In this document: positions 46,926 through 59,035 of the stretch, piece after piece
Layout of the letters: each line of letters begins with the position of its first letter
How positions within the stretch are numbered: the first letter of the stretch is position 1
Source of the DNA: Polytrichum commune
Lineage: Eukaryota; Streptophyta; Polytrichopsida; Polytrichales; Polytrichaceae
Length of the DNA stretch: 64,000 nt
NCBI GenBank assembly: GCA_950295325.1
Contig: OX485804.1
Location: 8,742,001 to 8,806,000 of the forward strand
Direction: 5' to 3'
Notes under the pieces: model-generated
What the model was told of the DNA's origin: nothing
Databases searched by the model: none
What the model saw: only the letters and a program-made list of their open reading frames with translations
Made by a program: the position numbers and the translations under genes

Positions 46926-48850
46926 CTATGGCGGGGAGATAGGTGTTTGTTTATTGTCTAATTGTCTTCTATTTAGGACTAAGTATGTGAGGTATTTGAT
47001 GGTGTTTTGGTGTATATGTTTCATGAGGAGTTTGATGTTGGGTTTTGGGATTTTTAGTTGGGTTAATTTATCGATGGAGTATTCGTGTATGGCTCCTCTA
47101 ACTCCAGCTGTGATAGTAATGATGGGGTTAGCTTGCCAACCATTGTTTTGTAGGGTGTTGATTAGTGGGTCATATTTCGTGTGTTCTCGGGTGAGTGCTT
47201 GATCTGGGAATCTATCGTGGCAGTATGTAAATTCTATAAATTGGATTGTGTGTGGGGGGGAGGGTGATATGGGTGTTTGTGTATGGTTAGGGGCACCAAT
47301 TATGCATAGAATGTCTGGTCTTAGTTTAGCTTGGCATCTGCATGGTCCTTGTTGGCATGAGCATTTAATAAGCCAATCGGGAATTGTTTGTTATGGTGTT
47401 GTATTGTTAAGTGTCCCTGCATTGGTTAGTGTGAAGAGCCGGGTGTTTTTGTTGGCTTGGAGCATTTGAGTAATAAGGTGTACTGCTTTGTTGTGCCTTG
47501 CAATTCTTAGTCCTTTTAGGTATGGGTGTTCACATGTTGACAGAAGATGGGGCCATGTGTCTCTATCGTTTTTATGGCATAAGGTGCAGTTGGGGTTTTG
47601 GTGTGTGAGAGGCCAAAAAATGTTTTTCTTGTGATTGCCCATATATTGAGCGTATCTAAATTTTAGCGTTTGGGTGATTTGTGCGTCGGTTACTTTGTCG
47701 CTTTTCCAAAAGTGGTTAGAGAGTTTTTGATTTATTTGGTCATTTGATAGCCATTTGTCAACATATGGGAATTTGTGTTTGGCTAGTATCGTTTCTCGGG
47801 TTTCGTGTTCTTTTGTTATGAATGTGCTAAGGTTGCGGATGGCCCCGTCATGTGTGGCTGTTGGGCAGCTTGCCAACCAATACGGGGTTGGGTGTGCTAT
47901 GTGTATGTGGGGTGTAGGGGATGGTTTTTCTTTGAGGGTTCCTTCATTGGCTAGTGCGTCAGCTATTTCGTTCCCAATGATGCATGAGTGTGCACGTACC
48001 TTGTGTATGTGTATTGTGTATGGGGTCCAATGTATTTGTCGTATGATGGCTGCTATGAGTAGTTTGTCAGGGTGATGGTGTTGTGATGTGGGGTGTTGTA
48101 TGTGATTGTTGATTAGGAATATGATGTTAAGGCTATATGTAAATACGTATGTTTCTATTTGGGTGTTTTGTATAGTTTTGATAGCTATGAGTATTGCATT
48201 GAGTTCTGCTCTTAAGATGTTTTGGTACCCTGGTAGTCGCTCCGATATGTGGGTATTGTTGTTGGGGCTATATACTCCTGATCCTGCCGTATTGCCCTCT
48301 ATTTGACCTTCGGAGTTTTTGGAGGGCGGAATAAATGATCCATCCGTGTATGTACATTTTTGTGGATGAAACTTAAGTGGGTGGATGTAGTTGTATTTAG
48401 TGGGGAGGGGTGTTGTATTGTGGTTTGTAGGGGGTGGTGGGGGGGTTGCTTTGGGGGCATTGTTCCATGAGTTGGAGAATTTGACCTTATATTGTTTTGT
48501 GGTGGGATTTATGGGGTGGGTATCTATGTGTGTGTTCAATGTTTTCTTTAGGACTTTTTGTAGTTCATGTGGGAGTTGTATCTTCATTGGTATGTGTGTT
48601 GGGTTGTGTATGCACAATATTGATGTGAATGTTGGTTCTACGTATTGGTAGTATCTTGGCCATTACGGTGTGGGAGCATAGTGTATGGTGTGTGGGGGTA
48701 TGGTTGCGATTGTGTGTATGTCAGCATGTTTATTGAGTGGTAGTGATTGTGTTGTCCAATCCTTGTGATTAATTATAAAAATGTGATACGTTTGTTTATT
48801 CATCTGTATAGAAATCACAGTAAAAAAAAATGATAATTGTATTTTGGTCA
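46926..48850 (-). pseudogene. LINE ORF2 3' part: RNase H, zinc knuckle and restriction-like endonuclease
   Basis: One reading frame on the - strand runs from about 48850 to a terminal TAG at 46926-46928, interrupted by in-frame stops at 48663-48665 and 47391-47393. It shows RNase H motifs in order: TYTDGSF, RAELNAILIAI, then HKVRAHSCIIGNEIADAL. Next comes a CCHC knuckle (CTLCHKNDRDTWPHLLSTC). After the second stop the frame continues with RPDILCIIGAP, IEFTYCHDR, a KYDPLINTLQNNGW stretch and ITAGVRG. That matches the PD-(D/E)xK restriction-like endonuclease end of non-LTR elements. Reverse transcriptase is absent, so the copy is 5'-truncated. RNase H plus this endonuclease recalls Dualen/RandI or Utopia-like clades. 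No poly-A tail is visible. Confidence 0.8.
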
Positions 48851-48905
48851 CGCGCTAATAACTACTCAAAATAGTGTGGGATGTCGATAAATTAGCGTGG
48901 GGATA

Positions 48906-49080
48906 CGGATTTTGTTTTTGATAACCTTGTGTTAAACCCCTAAACCCTAAACATCAATATTATTAACTGGGAGTTTCACGTCGGTGTATTTCAAACACCA
49001 ATGTTTTGTTTTGTTTTGTTTTGTTTTATTGAATAGGAACTTAAATAGGCATGAGAAGTGCTAGGAAAGATAACATTTGG
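48906..49080. other. Short telomere-like motif and TTTTG repeat
   Basis: Two CCCTAAA units occur near 48936-48952 and a (TTTTG)n tract near 49005-49028. Two telomere-type units are too few to imply a telomere. Confidence 0.5.
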
Positions 49081-49327
49081 AGAGGGGAATAGTCGCATAC
49101 GAGGGTACCTCTCATTCATCAAACATAGAAGCTTTGAAATACTATGCAATCCAGAGATCACTATTCTCATAACACCATAATGTTTGACACCACAATGTAG
49201 TTGTAAAGTCCATGAATTACTCCGATCAAAGTCATTTGAGATGAATTGGTCACAAACCTAAAGGAGTCAAGTTTTCTATATTGGTTGGATGAGAGGCACA
49301 CTCGTCTGCGTGTTAATCCCCTCTCTT
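49081..49327. mobile_element. MITE-like element, GAGAGGGGA/ACGAGGGTACCTCTCAT family, 247 bp
   Basis: The left end AGAGGGGAATAGTCGCATAC pairs with the reversed right end AGAGGGGATTAACACGCAGA, and the match continues into CCTCTCAT. The interior resembles 40424-40630 and the copies near 60.7-62.3 kb. Confidence 0.65.
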
Positions 49328-50747
49328 TGTGACATTCTGACCAACTATATGAAAAAACAAAGGGCTTTCCCTTGGGGGAGACATATGCATGTCAGCTTGT
49401 TTGTGTTTGTTCAAGGTGTTCACCTTTGGGAAGGAGACAACAGTCTTTAAAGACCCTCTAATTTATTGTGATGCATGATTCAAGCTTCCATGTAGTGTTA
49501 TAAAAATTTGGCGATGAAGCAATAGAATAACTCACTCTTATAGCGGCAACATATGAGTCATTGCATCTAGGAAATAGAAGGAACATTTGTAATAGGCTTA
49601 AGAATAAGGTGGAGGAGAATGTTTGCAAGCAATGGGAAGGAAGTGATAAGGGAAGATAAACTAGAAGTCCAACACACACTTTCATGAAGGGTTATCTTAC
49701 TCGTAGGGAACATGAAAAGATGAGAACTATGAGAGTGAAAGGTCTAAAGTTCCACCTTTCCAAAAAGTAACATTGCTCAAAGTCAAGTTATCTGAGAAAG
49801 TTGGATTTAGTCATCCATCCCCTACTGCCCCCACTAATGAAAGAAGTATGCAATTTACAACTACACTTTGGAGATATTAAAGCTCATTTTGTTATTTTTA
49901 ATGTGAACAAAGAAATTTATTTTTTGATAAATACAAAGAGAAATAGCTTCATTCACTTGCAAGTTTCTTTGTTTTCTTTTTTTTCTTCTTCTTCTTTCAA
50001 TGTAAAGTTTGCGGTTCCCACACATAAGGTAGATGGGTCTCAAGTGGCTCATTTTCTTAATCGGACCCTCTAGAAATAATTGGTACGTGGTTCGGTGAGG
50101 ATCAAAGAGCAAGTATTATAAAGACACATGTGCCAAACGAGATTGGATTACCTCTACAAACATCAATAATCACCCTACACTCAACAATGAACACAATGGG
50201 GGGGGGGGGGGGACCCATGTATTCAGTTAAGAAATCAGCAAACATGCACTTTCGGTAACCGTGACTAAATTATGGGAGGTATGATTTTCAATCCGATTTT
50301 TGCAAATGTTTCATTGTAGATTTGCTAATGTAGCACAAGTTTTGTTATGTAAATCTAATCGATAAAAGTTGAGGAACATGAAAACATACCAAATAACACC
50401 CATGTACCTTAAGGTGCATTTTTTATGAAACAAGGTTCTCTGCCAAACTAGGGTCAAGTAACAATTTTTGGGAAGACTTGAGTCAATAATTAAAGATGAG
50501 CAAACTTGATTACCCTAGGCACTTGTAGTTTAGCACTCATGGTTATCTCATTGTCGAAGCACGCCCAATTATGATGCATTTGTGTATGTAGCCGCAAAAC
50601 ACCAAGAAAGACATAGGCTCAAGATGCGGCCCATGATCAACCCTAAACGATGAATAATAACCCTTTTGGCTTAATATTAAGTTTAGTGGGTCATATGTCT
50701 CCTCAAATGTGGGCGTGTCTTCCGACTTTCTAATTCATTCTTTCTTA
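49328..50747. other. Intergenic, nothing recognised
   Basis: Contains a 15-base G run at 50198-50212 and a TTC/CTT-rich tract near 49975-50000. No gene. Confidence 0.5.
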
Positions 50748-51242
50748 GGGCCACTTCACACTATGGTTGAAGGTCGAGAGGATGTCGATTTCCACCAATC
50801 AGATCACAAGAAACCAAGAATCTGGCCTCTTGACCCTTCATACTAGAGGCCAAAGTCCAAAGGCCGTCGTTGTTCAGAAAGCCTACATGGCATTACTTTT
50901 TGACCAAGGCGACGGACTCTTGAAGGAACTTTGGGTCGGACATGAATGGAAAACCCAAACTATGGTTGAAAGGTTGTTAATTTTTTTTCCTAAAAAATCA
51001 AAAATTGACAAGATCTTTGGCCGTTAGATTGGAGGGGTTGTTTTGGGAAGGGAATAAAGTGGGATGTTCCTTCTTCCTTTGGACTTGGCCTTTGGAGGCT
51101 TCACACTATGCCCGCCCAAAGGCTCCATTTCCCATATTTTGTTGGTTGGATGTTTTCAGCCCATTTCTTTGGACTCTCCACAAAGTTTGGCCATTCAATC
51201 CCACGGCCTCTTGACTTGGATGGCCATAGTGTGAAGTGGCCC
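50748..51242. mobile_element. Harbinger/Tourist-like MITE, 495 bp, TTA target duplication
   Basis: The left end GGGCCACTTCACACTATGG is repeated exactly, inverted, at the right end (CCATAGTGTGAAGTGGCCC). TTA lies immediately outside both ends (50745-50747 and 51243-51245). The perfect 19-bp ends make this one of the younger elements in the window. Confidence 0.85.
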
Positions 51243-53944
51243 TTAGTGTTGGCTTATTGGCCTTCTTTCTCCAAAACTAAGAGAGAATTTTGATTGTTCG
51301 ATCAGTAGCAATGTGTGTAATTTAAGATAAGTGATGCTATCGTGGGCTTGCACAATAGTATTTCCAGCTCTCCGAACAATTTCGACCATTGGATCATAAT
51401 GGAAATTGTCTCATACGGTTTAGCAATATTACGAATCATTGTAAAGATTGTCATTTCAAGTTTTAGGGTTCGGAATTAGGATGGAAACACTTGCAAGAAA
51501 TTTGGTGTTTCTCTTTCCTCTTCAGGTGATCAACATGACCCCCCCCCCCCCCAATTGCATTAACGATCGAACTCATAAATAGTGTCAATACTTTGAGATG
51601 CCCCTTCTAAATAGATGCTCAATTAATAAGAGTGACCATGCGAGGCCCACACACCGGATATGGTGTCTTGAGAAGCCAAATGATTTCTTACAATTATGGC
51701 TTTTACACAATCGCTACACCAGTTATGGTTTTTAGTGTCATGTCACTATTTGTGAAGGGTCTAAAACCATTTGCCTAGAGGCCGCAAAGTGTAAGATTGT
51801 TGATTGCAATATGCTACTATTCGTTAACATAAGTAGAAAAATTAAGTGAAAAGAAAAAATTACATTTTTGACATTCAGCGTAGCACATTGGGATATTTGA
51901 GATGTTAGTTTTGAATTTTAATACGGAAGGGGAATATAGTAATGAGCATACTACTGGCAAGTGTCATTTGCGCACACTTTTAGTCAACTTATAGGCCAAT
52001 GTGCAACAAAGGCATACACCTCATAACGCCATTGGACATACGCATGCCAAAATAGTAGTAAGCACACTTGAACACTAAGTGTCACGACATGACAGTAATG
52101 ATGGAGTTGTCGATCACTGATGTAACTTAGCATACTCCTCAAAATAGGGTAAATGACACTCTTACGCATGTGACACTAAATTCCATAAACGGCGTTAGTC
52201 CTCCATCTACATGCCATCAACGATCTTAAATGTTATTGGGTTCTCTTTGTGGATTGGTAAAATGTTGCTTACTCTTCCTCTTACTTATGATACCAATAAG
52301 AAGCAAGTGCGATGCCTACATTAAGTACTTGTTTTATTGAATGATCACCTTTCGAGTCCGATGTAGTCGTGCAATTATTGAACTACCACAAAGTTATATC
52401 CAAAACTTGGTAAAATATAAATGAAGATTTATGCCCATTTTGGACACAAAGATTTCATAGCTGTGTGTGGCTTTATCGGTAGCTCCTTTGATAGAAGTGG
52501 ACAAATTATTATGTTTCGTATTGTGCACATTGTGTTGTTCATGAAAGATAGACATCCACAATGATGTTTGGGTCGTGTATTGTTTCTTAAAATATGCCTA
52601 TGAGTGGAGTCACCATCACGTGTATCCAATTTATTACCCAAAAGAACTTGTTTTGCAATGTGAACATACGAAACAATGCAAACTCTTGATTGTGTTATTG
52701 AACGTGGACAAATCATAGTGTGTGACTTGACTTGAATCTTAGATCATACACTAGAATTATCCAAAAATATTTGGGATCAACTACTATGGGTTTGAACGAC
52801 GCTCCCATATGTTTTCACCACAACCATGCACAAATTGGTGCACATGGTTCTCAATCCCTATACCAATGTTTGAGGTGACGATACTCGTTCCCACACGTTC
52901 CCAATAGCAAACATGGGCGCAAACTCTAAAGTGCTAAAGAATAAACCTCCCCGACGTCGATCCCATGTCTATTCTATTATTATGACGAGGGAAAAAACGG
53001 ATGCTACCAAAACAAAACTTCAATGCAAACCCAATAAGTCAACTAGGGTTTGACCCAAAGTCTCACCGGTTACAAAATAACTTTGTTCACTCATTTAAGT
53101 CGAGGGTTAGGGTTATGTTTTGGATTTGGACTTGTGTGATAAGTTCAAGTTTCGGAATGATTGAACTTGGCAATCTCCGTTTCCTCATAATAACTTAGTT
53201 TAATCAATAGCAGCACGATGAAATGATGACACACCTTCATGATGTAACATACACTCAAAATGGACACATTGCACATACCATAGAGGACACTCTACTTCCT
53301 CTTTACTACACTAACTATTGTATTTAGTATTCTATTTGTCTTGCTCAATGGTTATTTGTAAACCGCCCATGTACTAGTGTCACCAACACTACCGTAAACC
53401 TAACATTATTTGCCATTCCTTGTAAAATAAAATAAAATCGGGCATTCTAGATTTACAATGTTGTAAAGATTGTGACTTACTAAATTGTTTTCCATCTAAA
53501 TTGAAATCATCCATGACAACATTTCATTATGAAATACTTTAGGATGCATGATTTACCAAACTTTGTTTCAATAATTGGCGTTTGGATGAACTAAAAGTAA
53601 GTCGGGATGACAATATTTGTAAACTTATTCTTTGGAAGTGTGCTTCGAAAAGTCACCACGGTTATATAAACTCCCATATGACACTAGATGCAATATTTAG
53701 TGTAGTACCGGAATGTACAATGTTTCCACGTTGGATACAAGTGGGTCTCAGCCAACGTGAGCATAACATGTGGCAAAATTTGAAGGAGGAATAATCGACT
53801 TTGTCATAATAGAGAGCCCTCTACAATAGGTAGTAGTTTAGTAGGTGGTGTGGCCCACACTAACTTCCACCCACACGGAGTTTTCACCATGCCCCAACCT
53901 ACCTACTAGGTATAAAATAAGGTGGGATTCGCATGTGGATCTTA
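51243..53944. other. Intergenic with dispersed repeat fragments
   Basis: A 14-base C run lies at 51539-51552. The segment 52095-52150 is the inverse of 59245-59310 (TATTTTGAGGnGTATGCTA). The segment 53350-53540 matches 20070-20220. No gene recognised. Confidence 0.5.
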
Positions 53945-54324
53945 GGGTTGGTTCACATAGACTCCCAAATCCCACGTCCAATCTTGTTAGCAAGTCCCGC
54001 CATGGAGGCAGAGTCCCAACTTTTGAACCTCAAGAGTCCATTGAAACATTGTTAATAATCATCAAAGTTGGTCTCTGATTATTTTATGCAAAAAAAGAGA
54101 TTGGACTTGGGCTGAGAATTGGACTTAGCTTTTGGCTTGACCCAACTCTCAACATAGGTCCCAAGCTTTACCTCCAAAATGTGTTGCCATGTAGGCATCC
54201 ATGTCATACTTGGGACTTAGGACTTGGGACCTGCATGAAATGGTGAGTCCCAACTTGCATGCACTCAACGGTTGAGATTGCACGGCTTGACCTCACATGG
54301 CTTGGGACCCGTGTAAACCGGCCC
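53945..54324. mobile_element. Harbinger/Tourist-like MITE, 380 bp, TTA target duplication
   Basis: Left end GGGTTGGTTCACATAG, right end reversed GGGCCGGTTTACACGGGTCC, with TTA on both outer sides (53942-53944 and 54325-54327). Same family as 28284-28660. Confidence 0.8.
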
Positions 54325-54672
54325 TTACCGTGATACTTAGGATAAGAAAAGTAGTAACAATAACAAGGAGAAAATTCCAACTTCCTATGCCATTGAAGGG
54401 GGGCATGCTAGGTCACTCATGATGTATCCTATCATCGATCACACTTGAAAAAATCACGCCGGGTTACGTCCATGGATTGTGTGTTCATCAAGTAATTTAA
54501 TGTGTACTTAGATGTGCCTTGACGACCAAGTACGCACGAGGAGTTCTACTTCCCGTGGACATAACTTTCCTACATAGGTCTTCAACTCTTTATCCATGTA
54601 GGGTAGGATGGGTCTTAAATGGTTACTTTTCCCAACTAGGCCACTTCTCCTAGGATACGAAACACATGATTA

Positions 54673-55083
54673 GGTACAATAGAGGCGCCCATAACCAATC
54701 ACTCAAGAGATTCCATGCCACGTCTAGAGAAGTATAAGGCGGTGCAATTTCTTTTCCCATGTGTAGGAAGATAGAAATAAGGAGGACTACAATTTTCTTG
54801 GTAATTTTATTCTTGAAATTGAAACTATTATGAATTTTTGAAGCCAAAAGTTGGTCTTTAACGTATTACCAATGTCTAGAGTCTATCATAACCGCTAATT
54901 TAAACCACTCACTCCTCCTTATATTAGCACTCAAAACCATGACATGTCACATGGCACTCTTGGTTTTTTACCTAATTGGAATTGAGTCCCAACCCAATTG
55001 AGATGGAATCCCAGCTTGATCAAAATCATCGTACCTATAGAGTGGTGATGTGGTCATGATCGGGAATAGGTGCCTCTGCTACA
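54673..55083 (-). mobile_element. MITE-like element with AGGCACCTAT-type ends, copy 3
   Basis: The reverse complement aligns with 42042-42629 and 1124-1888, and this is the cleanest full copy (about 410 bp). Inverted ends are AGAGGCACCTATTCCCGATC and, at the other side reversed, AATAGAGGCGCCCATAACC. Confidence 0.7.
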
Positions 55084-55475
55084 GTACTATATGGGTGGCA
55101 AATCCAATTCAAGGCCGTCGTAGCCACTTTCCCCTTGATTTTTGGAGCTCATATGAATATCACATTCATTGTCATTGTCATAAATTCTTGTGCTCGTTTT
55201 CAACGTATAATGGTCATATAACTCCCCCCCCCCTCCTCCCTCGATTATGTTGACTATCAAGTCTAGAATGTTTATTATATTTTGAGCACATAGTCCAATC
55301 TATTTAAAACACATATTTTTTTGGTATCCATTCTTAGAGCCACACCAAACCACACACCACTTAAATATAGGTGTTTAATTGAGATAAGTAATTGATTTAG
55401 GCACATCTACCTTATCGCAACCACATATGTACAATCACCCCCCTGCCAACAAAAAAAAAGGAGAAAAGACTAGCG

Positions 55476-55636
55476 CCATAACATTACTCAACACTCACTT
55501 CTTGTTCAGTGGGCCCCCATAATATAATAGTCAGATGCTTGGAAAGCATAGCAATGAGACTCAATTTTCCAAGCATCCGACTATTATATTCCAAGGGTCC
55601 ACTTAACGAGAAGTGAGTGTTGAGTAATGTTATGGC
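55476..55636. mobile_element. Foldback hairpin with ~65-bp arms
   Basis: The left arm begins CCATAACATTACTCAACACT and the right arm ends with its reverse complement. Near-complete pairing extends inward to CAAGCATCnGACTATTATAT, leaving a loop of about 25 bp. A third partial copy of the arm (CCATAACATTACTGAACTTC) follows at about 55666-55690. Probably a foldback MITE. Confidence 0.8.
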
Positions 55637-57937
55637 AAGCATGTTATGCCTTATAACATATTCAAGCCATAACATTACTGAACTTCTTGGTTGCGTTTTG
55701 TGAGACCATGTTTTGGACAAGCATAATAACATTTTAATTTCGGGATTCCCCATTTATGGGGAGCACTTACAGTAGGACGTGCAATGTGTGTGTTGCAGAG
55801 TTTACGACAAGCAACTACAATTTACCATAATTTTTCTTTAAATCACAACCGTTTTCTTTGGGAAGAGACCATCATCTACCTACTTTGTAATGCTATGGGA
55901 GGATGAATGACCCACCCACAAATAAAAGTGCCCTTTTACAAATATGGACCTCCCAAAGGGTGAGAGTCCAATTGGACTAGAGCTTTATGGTGTCTTGGGA
56001 AGGTGTGAATACAACGAGCTATTTTTTGACATATAATTTTATATGTATAATTAATCTCACTCTATAAAAGGCACAAGAAACCGTGAATTGATATAACAGA
56101 GTCCAAGTGAAATGAATAGAATTTTAAGTTACAAGAGGTTTGTTTCTACAAAAGAACCTTACCTTCACGCTGGATGATTTTACCTAGACGCCATAAACCC
56201 GAGCTACATTAAATAGTCTTGATACTATGAGCCACAATAATTTTCTAGAGTCCATGCCAATTTTCAACCCATGATGAATTAATAATAAACATTTATCATG
56301 GGCCATAGTAATTGTTTTCCTACAAAATCAATGCAGGTGATTATTGTTTTTATATTATTTTCTATAAAAGGTGACCATAATAAGGTGTTGGTCAAAAATC
56401 TTCATGAAGACTTAGGAGATGCCCAGGGTCCTGGACATGTGATAAATCCGCCTTATATAAAGAATCAGTTTGGCCCACACTAATTATCTCCACGCTAATT
56501 TCCACCCCACACTAATAAAACCATTTAGTGTAGTTCTCAAAGAATTCTTCGTGGACATGAGGATGCACTAGGAGCAATGCAATTTGTTGCTTCACGCACG
56601 ATACCAAAGCGGTACATTGCATTCAACTCCTTACATTGCCTTCATTGGTACATCGTTGAATTCAAAGTGCAAAATGTGTAAGGTAATGTCATAGGGATGG
56701 AGAGTTGTCCCCGCAATAAATGGTCCTCCTCCTCCTTAGATGGCATCTCGAGGGGTGACATGTCAAAATGTCCCAAGCTTTAGTTCACCATTCATTGCAC
56801 GAGGGGTAAATAATAATAATAATAATAATAACTTAAGACCACCTTTGATGTTGAAGGGGTTTTAGGGTCACTTCTACACATAGCTTGTTTTTGATTGATC
56901 ATTTCATGTCAAAGCTAAGTTCGTAACACATACACAATAAAGTTCATAACTACATTCCCTCCAAATTTGACAAGACCCAATGGTTGCAAAGTCAAAATTT
57001 CCAAGTTGGGGCAACTACACTTTTTGTCTAATTAGCACGGGTTACCATTTGGAGTTATGCGTTGCTATAACATTTTATCGAGAGTGTCATTTTTTACCCG
57101 AACAACATAAGTAGTTAGTGTGCACACCGAAGCATGTGTTTTAACTTAGTTGGTAAAAAAATGAGAATGTCGGTAGAAAGTTATAGGAACATGTAACTCT
57201 CAATGATAGCCCACAGTCATTAGACAATTTAGTGTAGGTCCCAACCAATGTTCAATATTGAAGTCTTCAACACTTGTCAAATGCCATTTTGGCCATCAAT
57301 TTTTATATTATTTAAAAAAAGAATTGGGCACTTCACAAAAATGTGCTTTGTAATGTTTCCACCCTTCTCAGTGAAGGCCTCTCCAAAAATTGCATGTCAC
57401 AAAATACAATGGTTGCAATTTGCAAATAATAAAATTAGTTGAACTCCAATCTTGGCACTCTAGCAGACACTTCGAAATTCCAATAACTCTTGCGATTTCG
57501 ACTTGGCAAGCACAACTACATGTGAACGTGGATTTCCAAACAAATTTGGGTGAGGAGTGATTGCAGAAGTTGATTGAAACTTTATACATTGGATGCATTG
57601 ATGCGAGTGTCAGAATGCGGTCTTTCGATGGAAAATATGGATTGGGCTAGAATTTTTGACACTTGGAAATCAACCAAAAACCGGAGGGCATTGCCTTTGG
57701 AGTTGGATGATGATTAAGTGCATTATGTAGGGAATCTAAATAATTTTAGTGCATCATTTTATTGCATGTGCTTCTTCGATATAGTGAGACGTCATATTAT
57801 TCTCATATTCAATACAAAATGCCCAATATCAAGTTTTTTTTTGTGAAGTGTTGCAAAAAGTTTGAAAGTTTTGAGTGAAGTGTGATTATTTTGAAGCCCA
57901 TCACATTGAAATGCATGTGCACACTTCAAACTTGAAA
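55637..57937. other. Intergenic, nothing recognised
   Basis: Includes an AAT microsatellite at about 56808-56832 and scattered TTTAGTGTAG words. No gene or clear element boundary. Confidence 0.5.
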
Positions 57938-58052
57938 ATTGGGGAGAACCGACCGCTAGTTATAGATGAACTGGTTGAAATCAAGAATAATTGGTTGAAG
58001 TTCAAGACTCCATGAAACTACCGGTCACTTAAGAGGAATTTGTGAAATATAT
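57938..58052 (+). repeat. Dispersed repeat (pair with 6054-6172)
   Basis: Same blocks as 6054-6172: GGGGAGAACCG, GTTGAAGTTCAAGACT and AGAGGAATTTnTnnAATATA, same orientation. Confidence 0.7.
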
Positions 58053-58670
58053 ACTATAGAGTTTGTAATATCAACCTTCTTACTATCACTCCTTCTCTAA
58101 TATCCCCAAACCCTAGGGACCAGATGTTCTCAGTTGAAACCTCACTCCTTGTTGTCACGTTTCCCTCGCATATAATATGGGTGTTGACATTAAAATAAAC
58201 CACCAAAGAACTCAAACCACACACTCACACACATCATGGTGTCATCATTTTTATAATGTCAACTTTGTAATATTCCATAATATTACATGCTACACTAATT
58301 CTCTTTTATCATGCATCCATATCAACACTACACAACTCCCTAATATCATGCACACTTTGGTGGGTACAAACATCATATTATGGAGTTTACCGTGTACTTT
58401 GGATGATTAAATAAAAACCCGAAAGATCACAATGTGTAACTTGGTTAAACTTGGAGATTTTGACTCAAAATCTCCCCCAACATTGGGTGGGGGGGGGGGT
58501 GGGCTAGGTGCCAGGCTAAGGCTAGATGATGTGGCAATCTGGGCTTAGAGGGCGGGGCATGACTTGGCTAGGGCTAGGGGGCATAGTTGGGTTTAGGTAT
58601 ACATACATACATACAAATTTGTCCCTTTTCATTTTTTTTATATGATAAATTGTACTCGACATGATGTGGG

Positions 58671-59024
58671 CCCGGGCTAAATCACATCTTCATTCGGCTG
58701 GGCCCCGCCCCTCCCATGCCTCTTTCACTGCTTGGTATTCTTGCCCGCACCTGCGTGGGAACTCTTCCTTGTTGGGAACCAATGTGACAATACCTAGTCA
58801 CTTAAGCCATTAATCTCCTTTGGCATGTGAAGGAATTCCATCAATGAGCTTGGGAATAATGAAAGTGTTGTCAACTTGAATATTTGTAATTTTGATTGGG
58901 TATTGTCACATTGGTTCCCAATGAGGAGGAGTTCCCACGCATGTACGGGCAAGAAGACCGGGCAGTGAAGGAGGCGTGGGAGGGGCAGGGCCCAGCTGAA
59001 TGAAGATGTGATCTAGCCCGGGGC
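58671..59024. mobile_element. MULE-like foldback element, 354 bp, 11-bp target duplication
   Basis: Arms of about 123 bp (58671-58793 and 58901-59024) are inverted repeats. The left starts CCCGGGCTAAATCACATCTT; the right, reversed, starts CCCCGGGCTAGATCACATC. The arms also share GGAACCAATGTGACAATAC. Directly outside both ends lies CATGATGTGGG (58660-58670 and 59025-59035). Long inverted arms with a 9-11 bp duplication are the signature of Mutator-like elements. Confidence 0.85.
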
Positions 59025-59035
59025 CATGATGTGGG

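Noticed and set aside
47755-48651. Plus-strand frames of 66-106 codons
   Set aside because: Antisense of the LINE RNase H region.
48934-48952. Interstitial telomere
   Set aside because: Only two CCCTAAA-type units; too short to separate from chance in AT-rich DNA.
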